From NCBI RefSeq assembly GCF_002272865.1, contig NZ_MLAP01000002.1, forward strand, positions 62,001-126,000: DNA of 64,000 bases, in the 5' to 3' direction. Source of the DNA: Helicobacter sp. 12S02634-8. GTDB taxonomy: Bacteria; Campylobacterota; Campylobacteria; Campylobacterales; Helicobacteraceae. Position numbers and translations under genes: made by a program. Positions 8,362 through 18,244 of this stretch are shown piece after piece. The first letter of the stretch is position 1. Each line of letters starts with the position of its first letter. The notes under the pieces were generated by a model. It had not been told where the DNA came from. It worked only from the letters and a program-made list of their open reading frames with translations, and did no database searches.

Positions 8362-9144
8362 ATGCAAAAAGATTTATTGCAAATTGGCTCAAAGACCTTC
8401 AGTTCTCGGCTCATTATAGGCAGTGGGAAATATAAAGACTTCGCTACAACCAAGCAAGCAGCGCTAGCTTCGGGGGCTCAGATGATTACGGTTGCTGTCA
8501 GGCGCGTCAATATCACAAACCCCAATGAAGAAAATCTCCTCGATTATTTCAAAGATACTTCGATTGAATTTTTACCCAATTCAGCAGGCTGCGTCAATGC
8601 GCAAGAGGCAATCACGCTTTTTTCGCTTGTGCGAGAGGCTGTGGGGATTGATTTTATCAAGCTTGAGATTATCGGCGATACGCAAAAGACGCTCTATCCT
8701 GATGTGATAGAAACAATCAAGGCCACAGAAGTCTTGGCTAAAGAGGGCTTTTGCGTGCTAGCATATTCTAATGATGATCCCATCATAGCTAAAAGACTCG
8801 AAGATGCAGGGGCTGCGGCTGTCATGCCCCTAGCAGCGCCTATTGGCAGTGGGCTAGGCATACAAAATCGTTATAATATCGCTTTTATCAAAGATGCTGT
8901 GCGTGTGCCTGTTATCGTTGATGCGGGCGTGGGCTGTGCTTCAGATGGGGCGATTGCTATGGAATTGGGGGCTGATGCACTCTTGAGTAATACAGCGATT
9001 GCAGCGGCCAAAGACCCTGTGATGATGGCTGAGGCGATGAAACACGCTGTGATAGCAGGCAGACAGAGCTTTTTAGCTGGCAGAATGGAAAAGAAAAGCT
9101 TTGCGAGTGCGAGCTCGCCAGTATTTGGTATGGCTAAGCTTTAA
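8362..9144 (+). CDS. thiG: thiazole synthase
   Basis: ThiG forms the thiazole phosphate ring of thiamine from deoxyxylulose phosphate, dehydroglycine and ThiS-thiocarboxylate. The 260-residue protein has the family start [16 protein letters not shown], the RRVNI segment, the FLPNSAGC block, the Schiff-base lysine in FIKLE (K100) and the C-terminal phosphate-binding region [19 protein letters not shown] with NTAIA. Length is normal. None of the usual partners (thiS, thiF, thiH, thiE) lies next to it; a cmoA-like gene follows 18 bases downstream. The ATG at 8362 has AAGGTAAAAA upstream. Confidence 0.94.
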   Translation: MQKDLLQIGSKTFSSRLIIGSGKYKDFATTKQAALASGAQMITVAVRRVNITNPNEENLLDYFKDTSIEFLPNSAGCVNAQEAITLFSLVREAVGIDFIKLEIIGDTQKTLYPDVIETIKATEVLAKEGFCVLAYSNDDPIIAKRLEDAGAAAVMPLAAPIGSGLGIQNRYNIAFIKDAVRVPVIVDAGVGCASDGAIAMELGADALLSNTAIAAAKDPVMMAEAMKHAVIAGRQSFLAGRMEKKSFASASSPVFGMAKL

Positions 9145-9162
9145 GGGGATCGGCTAACTCTA

Positions 9163-9876
9163 ATGAAAGATGAGATATTTTTGACCCCATTAGGAAAGCA
9201 ATTTGAGTTTGATGAGGGGGTGGCGAGTGTTTTTGATGATATGGCAATACGATCGATCCCCCACTACACAGAAACACTCCAACTTTGTGTAGACTTTGCC
9301 CTCCAAGCACTCGCACTAGGCGGGAAGGTCTATGATTTGGGCTGTTCAACGGGGAATTTCTTGCTAGAGTTGGCCTCACAGATAGACTGCACGCAAGTGG
9401 AGTTGGTGGGTGTGGATAACTCAGAGGCAATGATTGAGCGAGCGAGCTTGAAGGCAAGCGCTTATGGCAAAAAGATTGCATTTATCTGTGGGGATTTTTT
9501 AGAGATTGATTTGAGTGGGGCGTGCGTGATTGTAGCCCACTACACAATGCAGTTTGTCCGCCCTATCCAAAGGGCTATACTCCTTGATAAAATCTATCAA
9601 GCCCTAAAATCAGGCGGTATATTTCTCATGAGCGAGAAGATGACAAGCGCGGATAAAAGGCTAGATAAACAAATGATCGAACGCTACCATCGCTATAAAC
9701 AAACTCAAGGCTACACGCAAAATGAAATCACTTCTAAGCGTGAAGCACTAGAAAATGTGCTAATCCCCTATAGTCTGCAAGAAAACTTTCAAATGCTCCA
9801 TAATGCGGGGTTTGATAGTGTGGAGGTGCTGTTTAAATGGGTGAATTTTGGCACATTGATTGCCAGAAAAAGCTAA
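9163..9876 (+). CDS. cmoA: carboxy-S-adenosyl-L-methionine synthase
   Basis: CmoA turns SAM and prephenate into carboxy-SAM, which CmoB uses for wobble-uridine modification (cmo5U34) in tRNA. The 237-residue protein has the class I methyltransferase motif VYDLGCSTGNFLLEL, the acidic VGVDNSEAM loop and, typical for CmoA, the N-terminal FDEGVASVFDDMAIRSIPHY and the ARKS-type ending. It follows thiG with an 18-base gap and is convergent with ribBA. No cmoB lies in the window. Confidence 0.9.
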   Translation: MKDEIFLTPLGKQFEFDEGVASVFDDMAIRSIPHYTETLQLCVDFALQALALGGKVYDLGCSTGNFLLELASQIDCTQVELVGVDNSEAMIERASLKASAYGKKIAFICGDFLEIDLSGACVIVAHYTMQFVRPIQRAILLDKIYQALKSGGIFLMSEKMTSADKRLDKQMIERYHRYKQTQGYTQNEITSKREALENVLIPYSLQENFQMLHNAGFDSVEVLFKWVNFGTLIARKS

Positions 9877-9895
9877 GCACAAGGGGCTAAAAGGG

Positions 9896-10945
9896 CTAAA
9901 CTTGTATGCTCTCTATCATTTGAAGCCCAAAGCCACTGAGTGCGTTGTATTCACGGACATTGCTTGAAGTGATGAGCCTAAAATCTTTAACTTGGAGAAG
10001 CTTGAGGATTTGTGCGCCAATACCAAAGCTTTTGATGAGTTCGCCACTGCTAGAGGGGCTATTTGCGTGGTTGCTAGAGTGGTCATTGATAAATATCAAA
10101 TATCCACCCTCTTGCTTGATTTTAGCAATAGAGCGCATTAAAAATTCATAGTTTTGCTGCTCGCTGAGGAGCTGATAATCACTCTTGATGGTATGGAAAC
10201 GGATCAATGGAGTGGTTGAGCGGCCAAAACCAAAGGCAAAATGCTCTCTTTGGAGGTGATCTGCAAAAGTGATTTTGACACACGAGGTGGCTAAAAACTC
10301 GCTAGGAGTTTCACTCAAGATTTCAAGGAGCGTTTCATTTTGGAGTCGATACGAGATGAGATCAGAAACATAGAGAATCTTGAGATGGTGTTTTTGAGCA
10401 AACTCAATCAAGAATTTATCCCCACGCCTTGCCATCGAACCATCTGCTTTCATGATTTCACAAATCACGCTCACAGGCTTAAGACCTGCGAGCTTGCAAA
10501 TATCTACACTCGCTTCTGTATGCCCTGTGCGCACAAGCACGCCACCATCTTTTGCTATCAGAGGGAATATATGCCCTGGGCGCACAAAGTCTTGGGGCGT
10601 GGTATTTGTATCACACATCAATTCAATCGTGCGGTGGCGCTCAAAGGCAGAAATACCTGTCTTGGCTTCTTTGGCGTCGATAGATACGGTAAATGCTGTT
10701 TCGTGGTTGGAGTTGTTGTTACTCACCATCGGGGGGAGGTCAAATTTTTGAGCAATTTCTTTTGTGATGGATACACAAATCAGCCCTCTAGCTTCTTGAG
10801 CCATGAAGTTGATTTTCTCAGGCGTTGAAAAAATCCCCGCCATCACCAAATCGCCCTCATTTTCCCTATCTTCATCATCCATAATAATAATCATTTCGCC
10901 ATTTTTTATAGCCTTAATGGCTTCTCTTACGCGCTGCAAATGCAT
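9896..10945 (-). CDS. ribBA: 3,4-dihydroxy-2-butanone 4-phosphate synthase with degenerate GTP cyclohydrolase II domain
   Basis: The N-terminal 200 residues are a complete RibB domain with MDDEDRENEGDLV, the RHGHT-like VRTGHTEASVD segment and CEIMKADGSMARR. It makes the four-carbon unit of riboflavin from ribulose 5-phosphate. The C-terminal 140 residues resemble GTP cyclohydrolase II in layout but lack its zinc-binding cysteine motif, so that half is probably inactive, as is known for RibBA proteins of this phylum. The total of 349 residues fits H. pylori RibB. Confidence 0.92.
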   Translation of the reverse strand: MHLQRVREAIKAIKNGEMIIIMDDEDRENEGDLVMAGIFSTPEKINFMAQEARGLICVSITKEIAQKFDLPPMVSNNNSNHETAFTVSIDAKEAKTGISAFERHRTIELMCDTNTTPQDFVRPGHIFPLIAKDGGVLVRTGHTEASVDICKLAGLKPVSVICEIMKADGSMARRGDKFLIEFAQKHHLKILYVSDLISYRLQNETLLEILSETPSEFLATSCVKITFADHLQREHFAFGFGRSTTPLIRFHTIKSDYQLLSEQQNYEFLMRSIAKIKQEGGYLIFINDHSSNHANSPSSSGELIKSFGIGAQILKLLQVKDFRLITSSNVREYNALSGFGLQMIESIQV

Positions 10946-11030
10946 AAAATTCCTTAAATCAATGTATAGCCCAATTATAACATCAATCCCAAAGATTATA
11001 GAAAGCCTTTTGTGCTAGATTTTGGAAATA

Positions 11031-12890
11031 ATGCCAAAAATAGCTAAAATGCAACAACAAAACTATACCAAAAGGTCGCCAAATGGCAGAAAAATCACTC
11101 AAAGGCTCAAGGTGATTGCCCCAAAAAAAGTAGGGCTTCAAGAGGCTCTGATACGCTCTTGTAAGGTGTATTATCAGTATTTAGCTCAAAATGAGTTGGG
11201 ATTAGAAACAATCAAAATCCTAAGCTTGCAATTGACCCCAGAAGAACTCATCATCAACCTAGGGAGTCGGATCTATAATACAGAGAGTTTGATACTTGTC
11301 ATCAAAGATGAAAAATACCCCATAGGAGAGGGGGAGCTGGAGCAAAAAAGCCTTGATGAAAAAAGGGGCGTGCTGTCTTTGGGTATCAGTGGAAAGCTAT
11401 ATACCAAACTCGTTGCAGCACAAGCAAAAGATATCACGCTCTATAGTGATTTAAAATTTTTAATCACACAAGTCGAGGAATATTTCAAGGGCTTTGATGG
11501 TAAGGGATTAGAGGATTTACAGATCTGTGATATACAGCCAACTACAAGCAATAACGATGGTGATGACCCCTCGAGTGCTTGCAGCAAGCTAGGAGGCAAG
11601 AGCCGTGCAAATATGGCAAAGGTTCTGCCTATAGTAACTTCGCACCTAGAGCAAAGAGCCCATATCAACGCAGAGCAGAAACAAGCGATAAAAAGTGTAT
11701 TCACACATCGCTTCTGCTATATCTGGGGGCCTGCAGGGAGTGGGAAAACGCAAGTGGTGCTGTTTGAGTGCTTGCTGGCCTTGGTTGTATCCAAACAACG
11801 TGCGTGCGTGATTGCCCCGACTAATAACGCCCTCGAACAAGTCCTCAAAACACTCATCGGGCAATTTGACGCCTTAGGGCTTGGACGGGAGAAAATCTTG
11901 CGCTTGGGTATGCCTACAAGCAGCTTTTTAGAGAGCTATCCTGAAGTCTGTGAACCCCATATACTCAAAAAAGAAGAAAAAGAAAACACTCTAGGGCAAG
12001 CAGAACGTTTCAAAGAGGCGTTGGTGCTAGGTATGACAATGGACGGCTTTATCCGCAAATATCAAGGGCTGGGCGTAGAGATAGCGCATATATTCTTAGA
12101 TGAATGCGCTTTCACTCCACTCATCAAGGCTTGTGCGCTATGGGCTACGGGAGTGGGAGTGAGCTTCTTGGGCGATCACAAGCAATTAGCGCCTATCTGT
12201 GAGATGGGTCAAGATGAAATATCAAAGGGCGAAAATGGCTATGCAAATCTCTGGGCTTTGAGTGCTCTGCATATACAAGAACTCTTGGAGAGCCCAAGTC
12301 TAGCACTGAGCGAGCCCATCTACCAAAAAGACGTCTATGCGCCTGCTAAACTCGCACCAATCATCAAGCTCACACAAACCCATCGCTATGGAGATAATCT
12401 CGCTCAAATACTTGACAAACATATCTATCGCAATGGCCTGAGCGGGCTGGGGGCACAGACAGAGCTGTATTATTTTGATATCAAAAATGGCGAGGTGAGA
12501 GGGCTAGTCAATACACAAGAAGCAAAGGGCGTGCAAAAAGTTTCACAAATGCTCTGGGATAGTCAATACGCAGTGATCACGCCATTTGTCAAACAGCGCT
12601 TAGAGCTCATCAAGCTAGGGATACACAAAGACCGAGTCTGGACAATCCATAGCTCCCAAGGGCAAGAGTGCGATACGGTGATATTCTCACCTGTGTGCTT
12701 GCACTATCATCTAACCAACTCAAGGAATATACGCGCGCTGCACGCACTCAATGTCGCTGTAAGCCGCATACGCAAAAGACTCATTATTGTATGTGATTAT
12801 CAGTATTGGCAAGCCCAAAAGGGGCAGTTTATCACAAGCATATTAGAAGCTTGCAGACCTTTTGAGGGCAGCAAAATAGTGCCCATATAA
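11031..12890 (+). CDS. superfamily 1 DNA/RNA helicase (DNA2/NAM7-like)
   Basis: This soluble protein of about 619 residues carries SF1B-type helicase motifs: Walker A in YIWGPAGSGKTQVV (about residue 235), a TNNALEQVL segment, Walker B as IFLDECAF, motif III in FLGDHKQLAPI, and near the C-terminus WTIHSSQGQECDTV and NVAVSRIRKRLIIVCD. These place it with Upf1-like/DNA2-NAM7 helicases. The N-terminal 200 residues are not recognisable. A TTG at 11022 could also be the start; the ATG at 11031 or 11049 is as likely. Substrate and role are unknown. It stands alone between divergent ribBA and convergent aroK. Confidence 0.85.
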   Translation: MPKIAKMQQQNYTKRSPNGRKITQRLKVIAPKKVGLQEALIRSCKVYYQYLAQNELGLETIKILSLQLTPEELIINLGSRIYNTESLILVIKDEKYPIGEGELEQKSLDEKRGVLSLGISGKLYTKLVAAQAKDITLYSDLKFLITQVEEYFKGFDGKGLEDLQICDIQPTTSNNDGDDPSSACSKLGGKSRANMAKVLPIVTSHLEQRAHINAEQKQAIKSVFTHRFCYIWGPAGSGKTQVVLFECLLALVVSKQRACVIAPTNNALEQVLKTLIGQFDALGLGREKILRLGMPTSSFLESYPEVCEPHILKKEEKENTLGQAERFKEALVLGMTMDGFIRKYQGLGVEIAHIFLDECAFTPLIKACALWATGVGVSFLGDHKQLAPICEMGQDEISKGENGYANLWALSALHIQELLESPSLALSEPIYQKDVYAPAKLAPIIKLTQTHRYGDNLAQILDKHIYRNGLSGLGAQTELYYFDIKNGEVRGLVNTQEAKGVQKVSQMLWDSQYAVITPFVKQRLELIKLGIHKDRVWTIHSSQGQECDTVIFSPVCLHYHLTNSRNIRALHALNVAVSRIRKRLIIVCDYQYWQAQKGQFITSILEACRPFEGSKIVPI

Positions 12891-12974
12891 CGATACTTGC
12901 CCTTATCTGCCTTTAATCTATCCCCTTATTTGCCCCCCTATTATCCCCTTGCCCCACTTTAAAGACTGAAGCTG

Positions 12975-13049
12975 GGAAATAAAAATGGAGGGGGGATAAA
13001 AAATAAAAAGATAGCAAATAAAAAGCTAGGAAATAAAAGATAGTAGATA
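12975..13049. repeat. degenerate AT-rich tandem repeat of about 15 bases
   Basis: Four to five imperfect copies of a unit close to AAATAAAAAGNTAG fill most of the gap between the convergent helicase and aroK genes. Copies are irregularly spaced and differ by small changes. No coding or hairpin function is visible. Confidence 0.5.
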
Positions 13050-13057
13050 GCCCTGTC

Positions 13058-13546
13058 TTAGCTTGAGTGTTTTAAAATCTCTGTGGCAATCTCTTCAATG
13101 CTCCTATCAGCTTCGATGGTATAATCAGCACATTGTGCATAGGCTGCTATGCGGGATTGGTAGAGTTCATAGGCCTTTTGAGGGTGGGCAAAGAGGGGGC
13201 GAGAGGTGCGCTCTTTTAAAGAAAGACGCGTTTGTATGGTCTGAAAATCTAACTTGAGATAAAACACCTTGCCAAGGGCTTTGATGGAATTAAAAATAGG
13301 CATTCCACCACCTGTAGCAATAACTGCGTGAGAGAGATGAGAGCTCGCCCATTGGATAAAACACGCTTCTTGCTTGCGGAAATACTCCTCCCCATAGCAC
13401 TCAAAAATCTCTTTCACACTCAAAGCACTCTGCATAGCAATCAAAACATCTGTATCAATAAAATAATGCCCCATACATTTTGCTAAATACGCCCCTATGG
13501 TGGTCTTGCCACTACCCATAAAGCCTATGAGAACGATATTTTGCAT
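13058..13546 (-). CDS. aroK: shikimate kinase
   Basis: AroK phosphorylates shikimate in the path to chorismate. The 162-residue protein starts MQNIVLIGFMGSGKTTIG (Walker A), then FIDTDVLI with the shikimate-binding Asp, a FRKQEA segment, the ATGGGMP glycine-rich loop and a lid around RTSRPLF. The frame opens with a GTG at 13549, but the ATG at 13546 is preferred. It overlaps the stop of the AMIN-domain gene upstream (TGATG). This places aroK last in the recA-eno-coiled coil-AMIN-aroK series seen in H. pylori. Confidence 0.94.
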   Translation of the reverse strand: MQNIVLIGFMGSGKTTIGAYLAKCMGHYFIDTDVLIAMQSALSVKEIFECYGEEYFRKQEACFIQWASSHLSHAVIATGGGMPIFNSIKALGKVFYLKLDFQTIQTRLSLKERTSRPLFAHPQKAYELYQSRIAAYAQCADYTIEADRSIEEIATEILKHSS

Positions 13547-14142
13547 CACTCAAGACTTATGATATAAGAATTGCCATCTTTTTGTATCTGGTATTGATAC
13601 TGCCCATCAAGCTCCAAAACAATGCGATAGAATTTATCGTGTGTGCCTGCAGTGATTTTGGTGAAGTATTTTTTGTTGATAGAAATGCTTTGATGGATCG
13701 TGGGCTCTTGTCTGTCAAAGTCAATGACAATGCGATAAGGCGAGGGGAGGACAAAACTCCTTTGGATCGCATAAGGGGCGTGTAGATAGAGCTTGTTTTG
13801 CTTGGTGAAGAACTCAAAAGGTGGGATCGAATAATAATGGGTCTTTTCAGTGACAAGGGCATTGATCTGGCTTAGATTTAATGGATAGTGCCAATCAATG
13901 CTTTGATTGATATCAAGGACTTTAGTGTCTGTGGAGCCATCGATATTTTCATAAGTGATCGCAACACTTTTGAGTATGCGCGCTGTGGTGGGGAGCTTGA
14001 AATCAAAGCTTTCAAAATATGTGCTAGAGTCCCTATCTTGGCTATTGTGCGTAGTGTCTTTGGGGGTCAGCAATGGCTCAAAGGGATTATCCCTAGCAAA
14101 CAAAACACCCAACAAAAACAAAAATATACATAATTTTTTCAA
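13546..14142 (-). CDS. exported AMIN-domain protein
   Basis: The 198-residue protein has a signal peptide ([16 protein letters not shown]) and a C-terminal domain of alternating strands (YRIVIDFD, KFYRIVLELDG, YQIQKDGNSYIIS) typical of the AMIN fold, which in periplasmic proteins binds peptidoglycan or directs localisation. No amidase or secretin domain follows, so it is a stand-alone AMIN protein like HP0156 of H. pylori. It overlaps the small coiled-coil gene upstream by 4 bases and aroK downstream, so all three are likely translated from one mRNA. Confidence 0.78.
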   Translation of the reverse strand: MKKLCIFLFLLGVLFARDNPFEPLLTPKDTTHNSQDRDSSTYFESFDFKLPTTARILKSVAITYENIDGSTDTKVLDINQSIDWHYPLNLSQINALVTEKTHYYSIPPFEFFTKQNKLYLHAPYAIQRSFVLPSPYRIVIDFDRQEPTIHQSISINKKYFTKITAGTHDKFYRIVLELDGQYQYQIQKDGNSYIISLE

Positions 14143-14423
14143 GGTTCTAATCCTTTCAGCTCAAAAAGCTGTTTTTGCAACTTAGCGTTTTCATACTGCA
14201 GTGTTTGGACGCTTGCTTCTAAAGCAGTGCGTTTATTCTTGACATCAATGAGCACTTCCAAAGAATTCACTCCAAAGAGCAAATATCCCATATAAGCCCC
14301 GATACACATCAACACCAAAAAGCTCACCACCATCACACGATGGACATAAATCACGCGTATCCATCGCCTGATAACCCCATAAAAAGAGGGCTTGGTGGTA
14401 TGATCGTGCATATCTTCTAGCAT
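14139..14423 (-). CDS. small membrane coiled-coil protein (FtsB/DivIC-like)
   Basis: The 94-residue protein has a basic cytoplasmic N-terminus, one membrane helix ([20 protein letters not shown], about residues 31-50) and a coiled coil after it ([21 protein letters not shown]). This is the topology of FtsB/DivIC septum-formation proteins, in the position of HP0155 after eno. Function in division is inferred from topology only. The ATG at 14423 overlaps the eno stop; an ATG at 14411 with an AGAAGA ribosome site is an alternative. Confidence 0.72.
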   Translation of the reverse strand: MLEDMHDHTTKPSFYGVIRRWIRVIYVHRVMVVSFLVLMCIGAYMGYLLFGVNSLEVLIDVKNKRTALEASVQTLQYENAKLQKQLFELKGLEP

Positions 14424-15700
14424 TGAGATTTGAAAAGCTCCTTGCCTATGTATTCTGTGTGGGCTACTTCGCTCTCTATTTGGAGCAAGCGGTTGTATTT
14501 AGCAATGCGTTCGCTTCTAGCTGTCGAACCTGTCTTGATCTGTGCAGTATTGAGCGCGACACCAAAATCAGCGATGAAAGCGTCTTCACTCTCCCCGCTC
14601 CGATGGCTCATCACACATCGATAGTTATGTCTTTGAGCTAGGCGCACTGTCTGCATGGTTTCACTCACGGTGCCAATTTGATTGGGCTTGATGAGGATAG
14701 CATTAGCGATATTTTGGTCAATGCCGTGCTTTAAGATGGCCTTGTTGGTTACAAACAAATCATCACCCACAAGCTGGACTTTATCGCCAAGGCGCTCTGT
14801 GAGGAGCTTCCACCCCTCCCAATCATCTTCACTCAAGCCATCTTCGATAGAAACAATGGGATATTTTGCCACCAACATCTCATAATACCCCACCAATTCA
14901 GCTGCATCAAGCTTCCTGTTCTCTGAAGCCAAATGATAGATACCATTTGCCTCTGAAAGCTCGCTACTAGCCACATCAAGTGCTAAGGCAATCTGGCTTT
15001 GAGGTTTATAGCCTGCCTTTTCGATCGCTCTTAAAATCATCTCAATGGGTTCAACGTTGCTCTTTAGATTGGGCGCAAAGCCCCCTTCATCGCCGATACT
15101 TGTAATATGCCCTGAGCTTTTGAGTATATCTCTTAAATGGTGGTAGATCTCTGTGCTAGCCCTTAGAGCGTCTTTAAAAGTATCAAAACCCAATGGCACA
15201 ATCATATATTCTTGAAAATCCACGGTGTTATCAGCGTGCGAGCCACCATTGATGATATTGAGCATTGGAGTGGGGAGTATGAGTGCATTAGCCCCACCAA
15301 GATAGCGATAGAGTGGTATATCTAATGAATCAGCTGCTGCGCGAGCGATTGCCATTGAAACGCCCAAAGTCGCATTTGCCCCGAGGTTGGAGTAGTTGTC
15401 TGTGCCATCAAGACTTTTGAGCAAGGCATCAATATGGCTCTGATCAAAGGGAGTCGCCCCAATGAGGGCATCTGCTATGGTTGTATCGATATTTTCGCAA
15501 GCCTTCAAGACCCCCTTGCCTAAAAATCGCCCCTTGTCCCCATCACGCAATTCAAGAGCTTCCCGTTTGCCTGTGCTAGCCCCACTAGGGACTATCGCTG
15601 ATGCCCTTGTCCCATCGCTGAGTATGACATTTGCCTTTATCGTGGGATTGCCCCTGCTATCGAGCACCTCTTGAGAATAGATATTTTCTATATAAATCAT
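14417..15700 (-). CDS. eno: enolase
   Basis: Enolase interconverts 2-phosphoglycerate and phosphoenolpyruvate. The 427-residue protein is full length, with the N-terminal [15 protein letters not shown], the flexible loop [16 protein letters not shown], metal ligands in [20 protein letters not shown] and VGDDLFVTN, the catalytic lysine in [10 protein letters not shown] and the signature CVMSHRSGE. It starts 12 bases after the recA stop and its end overlaps the next gene, forming the start of a five-gene run ending with aroK. Confidence 0.97.
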   Translation of the reverse strand: MIYIENIYSQEVLDSRGNPTIKANVILSDGTRASAIVPSGASTGKREALELRDGDKGRFLGKGVLKACENIDTTIADALIGATPFDQSHIDALLKSLDGTDNYSNLGANATLGVSMAIARAAADSLDIPLYRYLGGANALILPTPMLNIINGGSHADNTVDFQEYMIVPLGFDTFKDALRASTEIYHHLRDILKSSGHITSIGDEGGFAPNLKSNVEPIEMILRAIEKAGYKPQSQIALALDVASSELSEANGIYHLASENRKLDAAELVGYYEMLVAKYPIVSIEDGLSEDDWEGWKLLTERLGDKVQLVGDDLFVTNKAILKHGIDQNIANAILIKPNQIGTVSETMQTVRLAQRHNYRCVMSHRSGESEDAFIADFGVALNTAQIKTGSTARSERIAKYNRLLQIESEVAHTEYIGKELFKSQC

Positions 15701-15712
15701 CGCATACGCTCC

Positions 15713-16759
15713 TTATTCGCTCATCTCATCAAGTGGCTCATCAGGCAGAGGTAAAATCTCTTCTGTCGCACCAATTTGTTCTTTGATTTTATTTGTGATT
15801 TCTTGGGCTAGGGCTTTATCTTCTTTGAGTAAGACTTTAGCGTTTTCGCGCCCCTGCCCTAGCTTTTTGTCCCCATAGCTCAGCCACGCACCACTTTTAT
15901 CAATAATATCAAGCTTGATACCATAATCGATGATCTCACCCTCTTGACTGATACCCTCACCAAACATAATATCAAACTCTGCTTCCCTAAAAGGCGGGGC
16001 GACTTTGTTTTTGACAACTTTGACTTTTGCACGATTGCCAATTTGTTGTTCATTTTGCTTCAAGGTAGCAATGCGTCGGATATCGATCCGAACACTCGCA
16101 TAAAATTTCAGTGCGTTGCCCCCTGTGGTTGTTTCTGGGCTCCCATAGCCCATTGTGCCGATTTTCATGCGAATTTGATTGATGAAAATCAATGTCGCGT
16201 TCATCTTATGCAAAACCCCTGTGATTTTACGGAGGGCATGGCTCATCAATCTTGCTTGCAAGCCCACGTGCTGATCCCCCATATCGCCCTCTATCTCAGC
16301 CTTAGGCGTGAGGGCTGCTACAGAGTCAATGACAATCAAATCCACAGCACCACTCCGTGTGAGAGTTTCAAGTATCTCAAGTGCTTGCTCCCCTGTGTCA
16401 GGCTGAGATACAAGGAGGTTTTCAGTATCCACACCCAAACGCTTAGCATAATACACATCTAATGCGTGCTCTGCATCGATAAAAGCACAAATCCCACCGC
16501 TCCTTTGGCACTCTGCGACAATATGCAAGCTCAAAGTGGTCTTACCACTTGATTCAGGGCCATAGATTTCAATAATCCTGCCCTTAGGGATACCACCAAT
16601 ACCCAATGCCATATCCAAACCCAGTGAGCCTGTCGAAATAGAGTCGATTTTTTCTATCTGCTTATCGCCCAATCGCACGAGCGCACCTTTACCAAAAGCC
16701 TTGTCGATCTGCTTGAGCGCAAGATCAATAGCCTTTTGCTTTTTTTCATCAATTGCCAT
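15713..16759 (-). CDS. recA: recombinase A
   Basis: RecA forms filaments on single-stranded DNA and drives strand exchange. The 348-residue protein has Walker A ([10 protein letters not shown]), Walker B ([10 protein letters not shown]), the DNA-binding loops around [17 protein letters not shown], and the [10 protein letters not shown] block. An open frame continues to 16798, but the ATG at 16759 is correct: it gives the standard [10 protein letters not shown] start and has AAAGGAA 8 bases upstream. There is no visible SOS box in the 250-base upstream gap, in keeping with the lack of a LexA system in Helicobacter. Confidence 0.97.
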   Translation of the reverse strand: MAIDEKKQKAIDLALKQIDKAFGKGALVRLGDKQIEKIDSISTGSLGLDMALGIGGIPKGRIIEIYGPESSGKTTLSLHIVAECQRSGGICAFIDAEHALDVYYAKRLGVDTENLLVSQPDTGEQALEILETLTRSGAVDLIVIDSVAALTPKAEIEGDMGDQHVGLQARLMSHALRKITGVLHKMNATLIFINQIRMKIGTMGYGSPETTTGGNALKFYASVRIDIRRIATLKQNEQQIGNRAKVKVVKNKVAPPFREAEFDIMFGEGISQEGEIIDYGIKLDIIDKSGAWLSYGDKKLGQGRENAKVLLKEDKALAQEITNKIKEQIGATEEILPLPDEPLDEMSE

Positions 16760-17013
16760 TATGTTCCTTTCGTTGTATTCTTTTGCTTTTATCCTCAAAT
16801 GATACGCATTTTACCGAAGTCTTGACTAAAATGAGCTTACACGCAGTCCAAAAATATAACAAAACATAAGTAAAATACAATAAAACGCGATAAAACACAC
16901 GCTCCCCACACAGCCCAAATCACATCAAGCCCTCAAATCCCTTTCCACCACTCCTCTGCTCTCTTTGGTCTTATCACTCAAGAGCACAGAGGGCAAAAGA
17001 TGATAGGCTTGGC

Positions 17014-17523
17014 TCAATGGACGATATGGTTTGTGAAATTTTCATAAGCCTTTTGAGTGTTCTGGATAAAGGGGTCTTTAGCATCAAGTCCTATAGCTTT
17101 AGCAAAAAAGCTTGGATTGACAAAGCCCACAAAAACTTTATTATCCCTTTCATAAATCAAGACCTTCATAGGCAGTTCGATAGCTAAATTGGGGTATTGT
17201 GCCATCTTGGCAGTGCCAACAGCTGGGTTACCAAAGACCACCACACTCGTAGGAGGCAAGCTCTGGTCAAATTCTGTGGCTGCTTGGGAATGGTCTAAAA
17301 TAGCAAAAAGTTTTAATTTCTGCTGTGAGATGAGGTCTTTAGCACGATTGAGCGTGGTAGCAAAGTCATAATTGCTGACTTTGAGGTTCAAATATTTGGG
17401 ATCGTATTTAGAGATACTCGCAGGATTAGGGGTGAAGTTTTTCATTTGATATACCTCTTGGATTTGATGGGCGATACTAAAACTTGCTAATAAAATAATG
17501 CTTGCTAAAATCTTTTTCATCAT
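17014..17523 (-). CDS. exported DUF302-domain protein
   Basis: The 169-residue protein has a clear signal peptide (MMKKILASIILLASFSIAHQ) and a DUF302 domain covering about residues 60-165: a predicted helix (TTLNRAKDLISQQKLKLFAI), then VVVFGNPAVGTAKM, the family hallmark, and LPMKVLIYERDNKVFVGFVNP. DUF302 proteins are small periplasmic proteins of unknown role, sometimes linked to redox or heme stress. It is a single gene with 250-base gaps on both sides. AAGGAG lies upstream of the ATG. Confidence 0.85.
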   Translation of the reverse strand: MMKKILASIILLASFSIAHQIQEVYQMKNFTPNPASISKYDPKYLNLKVSNYDFATTLNRAKDLISQQKLKLFAILDHSQAATEFDQSLPPTSVVVFGNPAVGTAKMAQYPNLAIELPMKVLIYERDNKVFVGFVNPSFFAKAIGLDAKDPFIQNTQKAYENFTNHIVH

Positions 17524-17767
17524 TTACTCCTTGGAAATGCCATCATTATAGTTGATTTTGCCTAACAAACAAAAGAGAAATGATTCAAAGCATATATCTT
17601 GCACTCATTTTTTATCATTTTTTGCCCACCAAGTCTTTTAATTTTTGAGTATCTATTTTAATCATTTATTTATAGTCAATTATTCTACATTGCTAGATAA
17701 TTTTTATTTCTTCGTTTCTTGGTTAGTTTGCTTATTGCAAAAATTGAAGCGACCTATCAACAAGTAT

Positions 17768-18139
17768 CTAAAAAGTGTATTCATGGATAGTTTCTTCATA
17801 TTTTTCGATGTTAGTGATTGTAATGCCACAATTTTTACAGACATAATCCACACTTCGTTGCACTTTATAGAAATCTCTGACTTTAATTTTTTTGCTGTCG
17901 CTGCCTACCCGTTTTTTGGTCTCACAACGCACTCGAGATAATTCTTGTATATTTTGCCGACTAAACGCCCAAGTCATTTTGCATTTCTCACAAGCAGAAG
18001 ATCTCATTTGACCGAAAAAAACGAGACAGAATAGTATTAATAAAAACAAGATTACAAGGGGAAGAAATGCAAAGGCGTTTGGAACAACTTCTTCAAAGAT
18101 GTAACTAAAGACCATAGGAAAAGCTACTAATGCTTCCAC
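17768..18139 (-). CDS. small membrane protein with two CxxC zinc-ribbon-like pairs, function unknown
   Basis: I do not recognise this 123-residue protein. One long hydrophobic segment at residues 24-44 (FLPLVILFLLILFCLVFFGQ) is followed by a cytoplasm-like tail with two cysteine pairs, CEKC (about residues 50-53) and CKNC (about 101-104), spaced as in a zinc ribbon, and an acidic end. The start is GTG at 18139 with AAAGGA upstream. It is the last gene of the AT-rich 17.7-20.9 kb operon, 105 bases after the secreted-protein gene. Confidence 0.62.
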   Translation of the reverse strand: MEALVAFPMVFSYIFEEVVPNAFAFLPLVILFLLILFCLVFFGQMRSSACEKCKMTWAFSRQNIQELSRVRCETKKRVGSDSKKIKVRDFYKVQRSVDYVCKNCGITITNIEKYEETIHEYTF

Positions 18140-18244
18140 TACTTATCCTTTCGTATTTTGATTTTCAAATATTTTAAAAGCCGAATGCCTGATTGGTCAC
18201 AAGATGAGCACTTAGGTTGCAACCCAAAACACCGACTACTGATT

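Noticed and set aside
10340-10828. 162-codon plus-strand frame inside ribBA
   Set aside because: It is fully antisense to a well-conserved enzyme and has no family resemblance.
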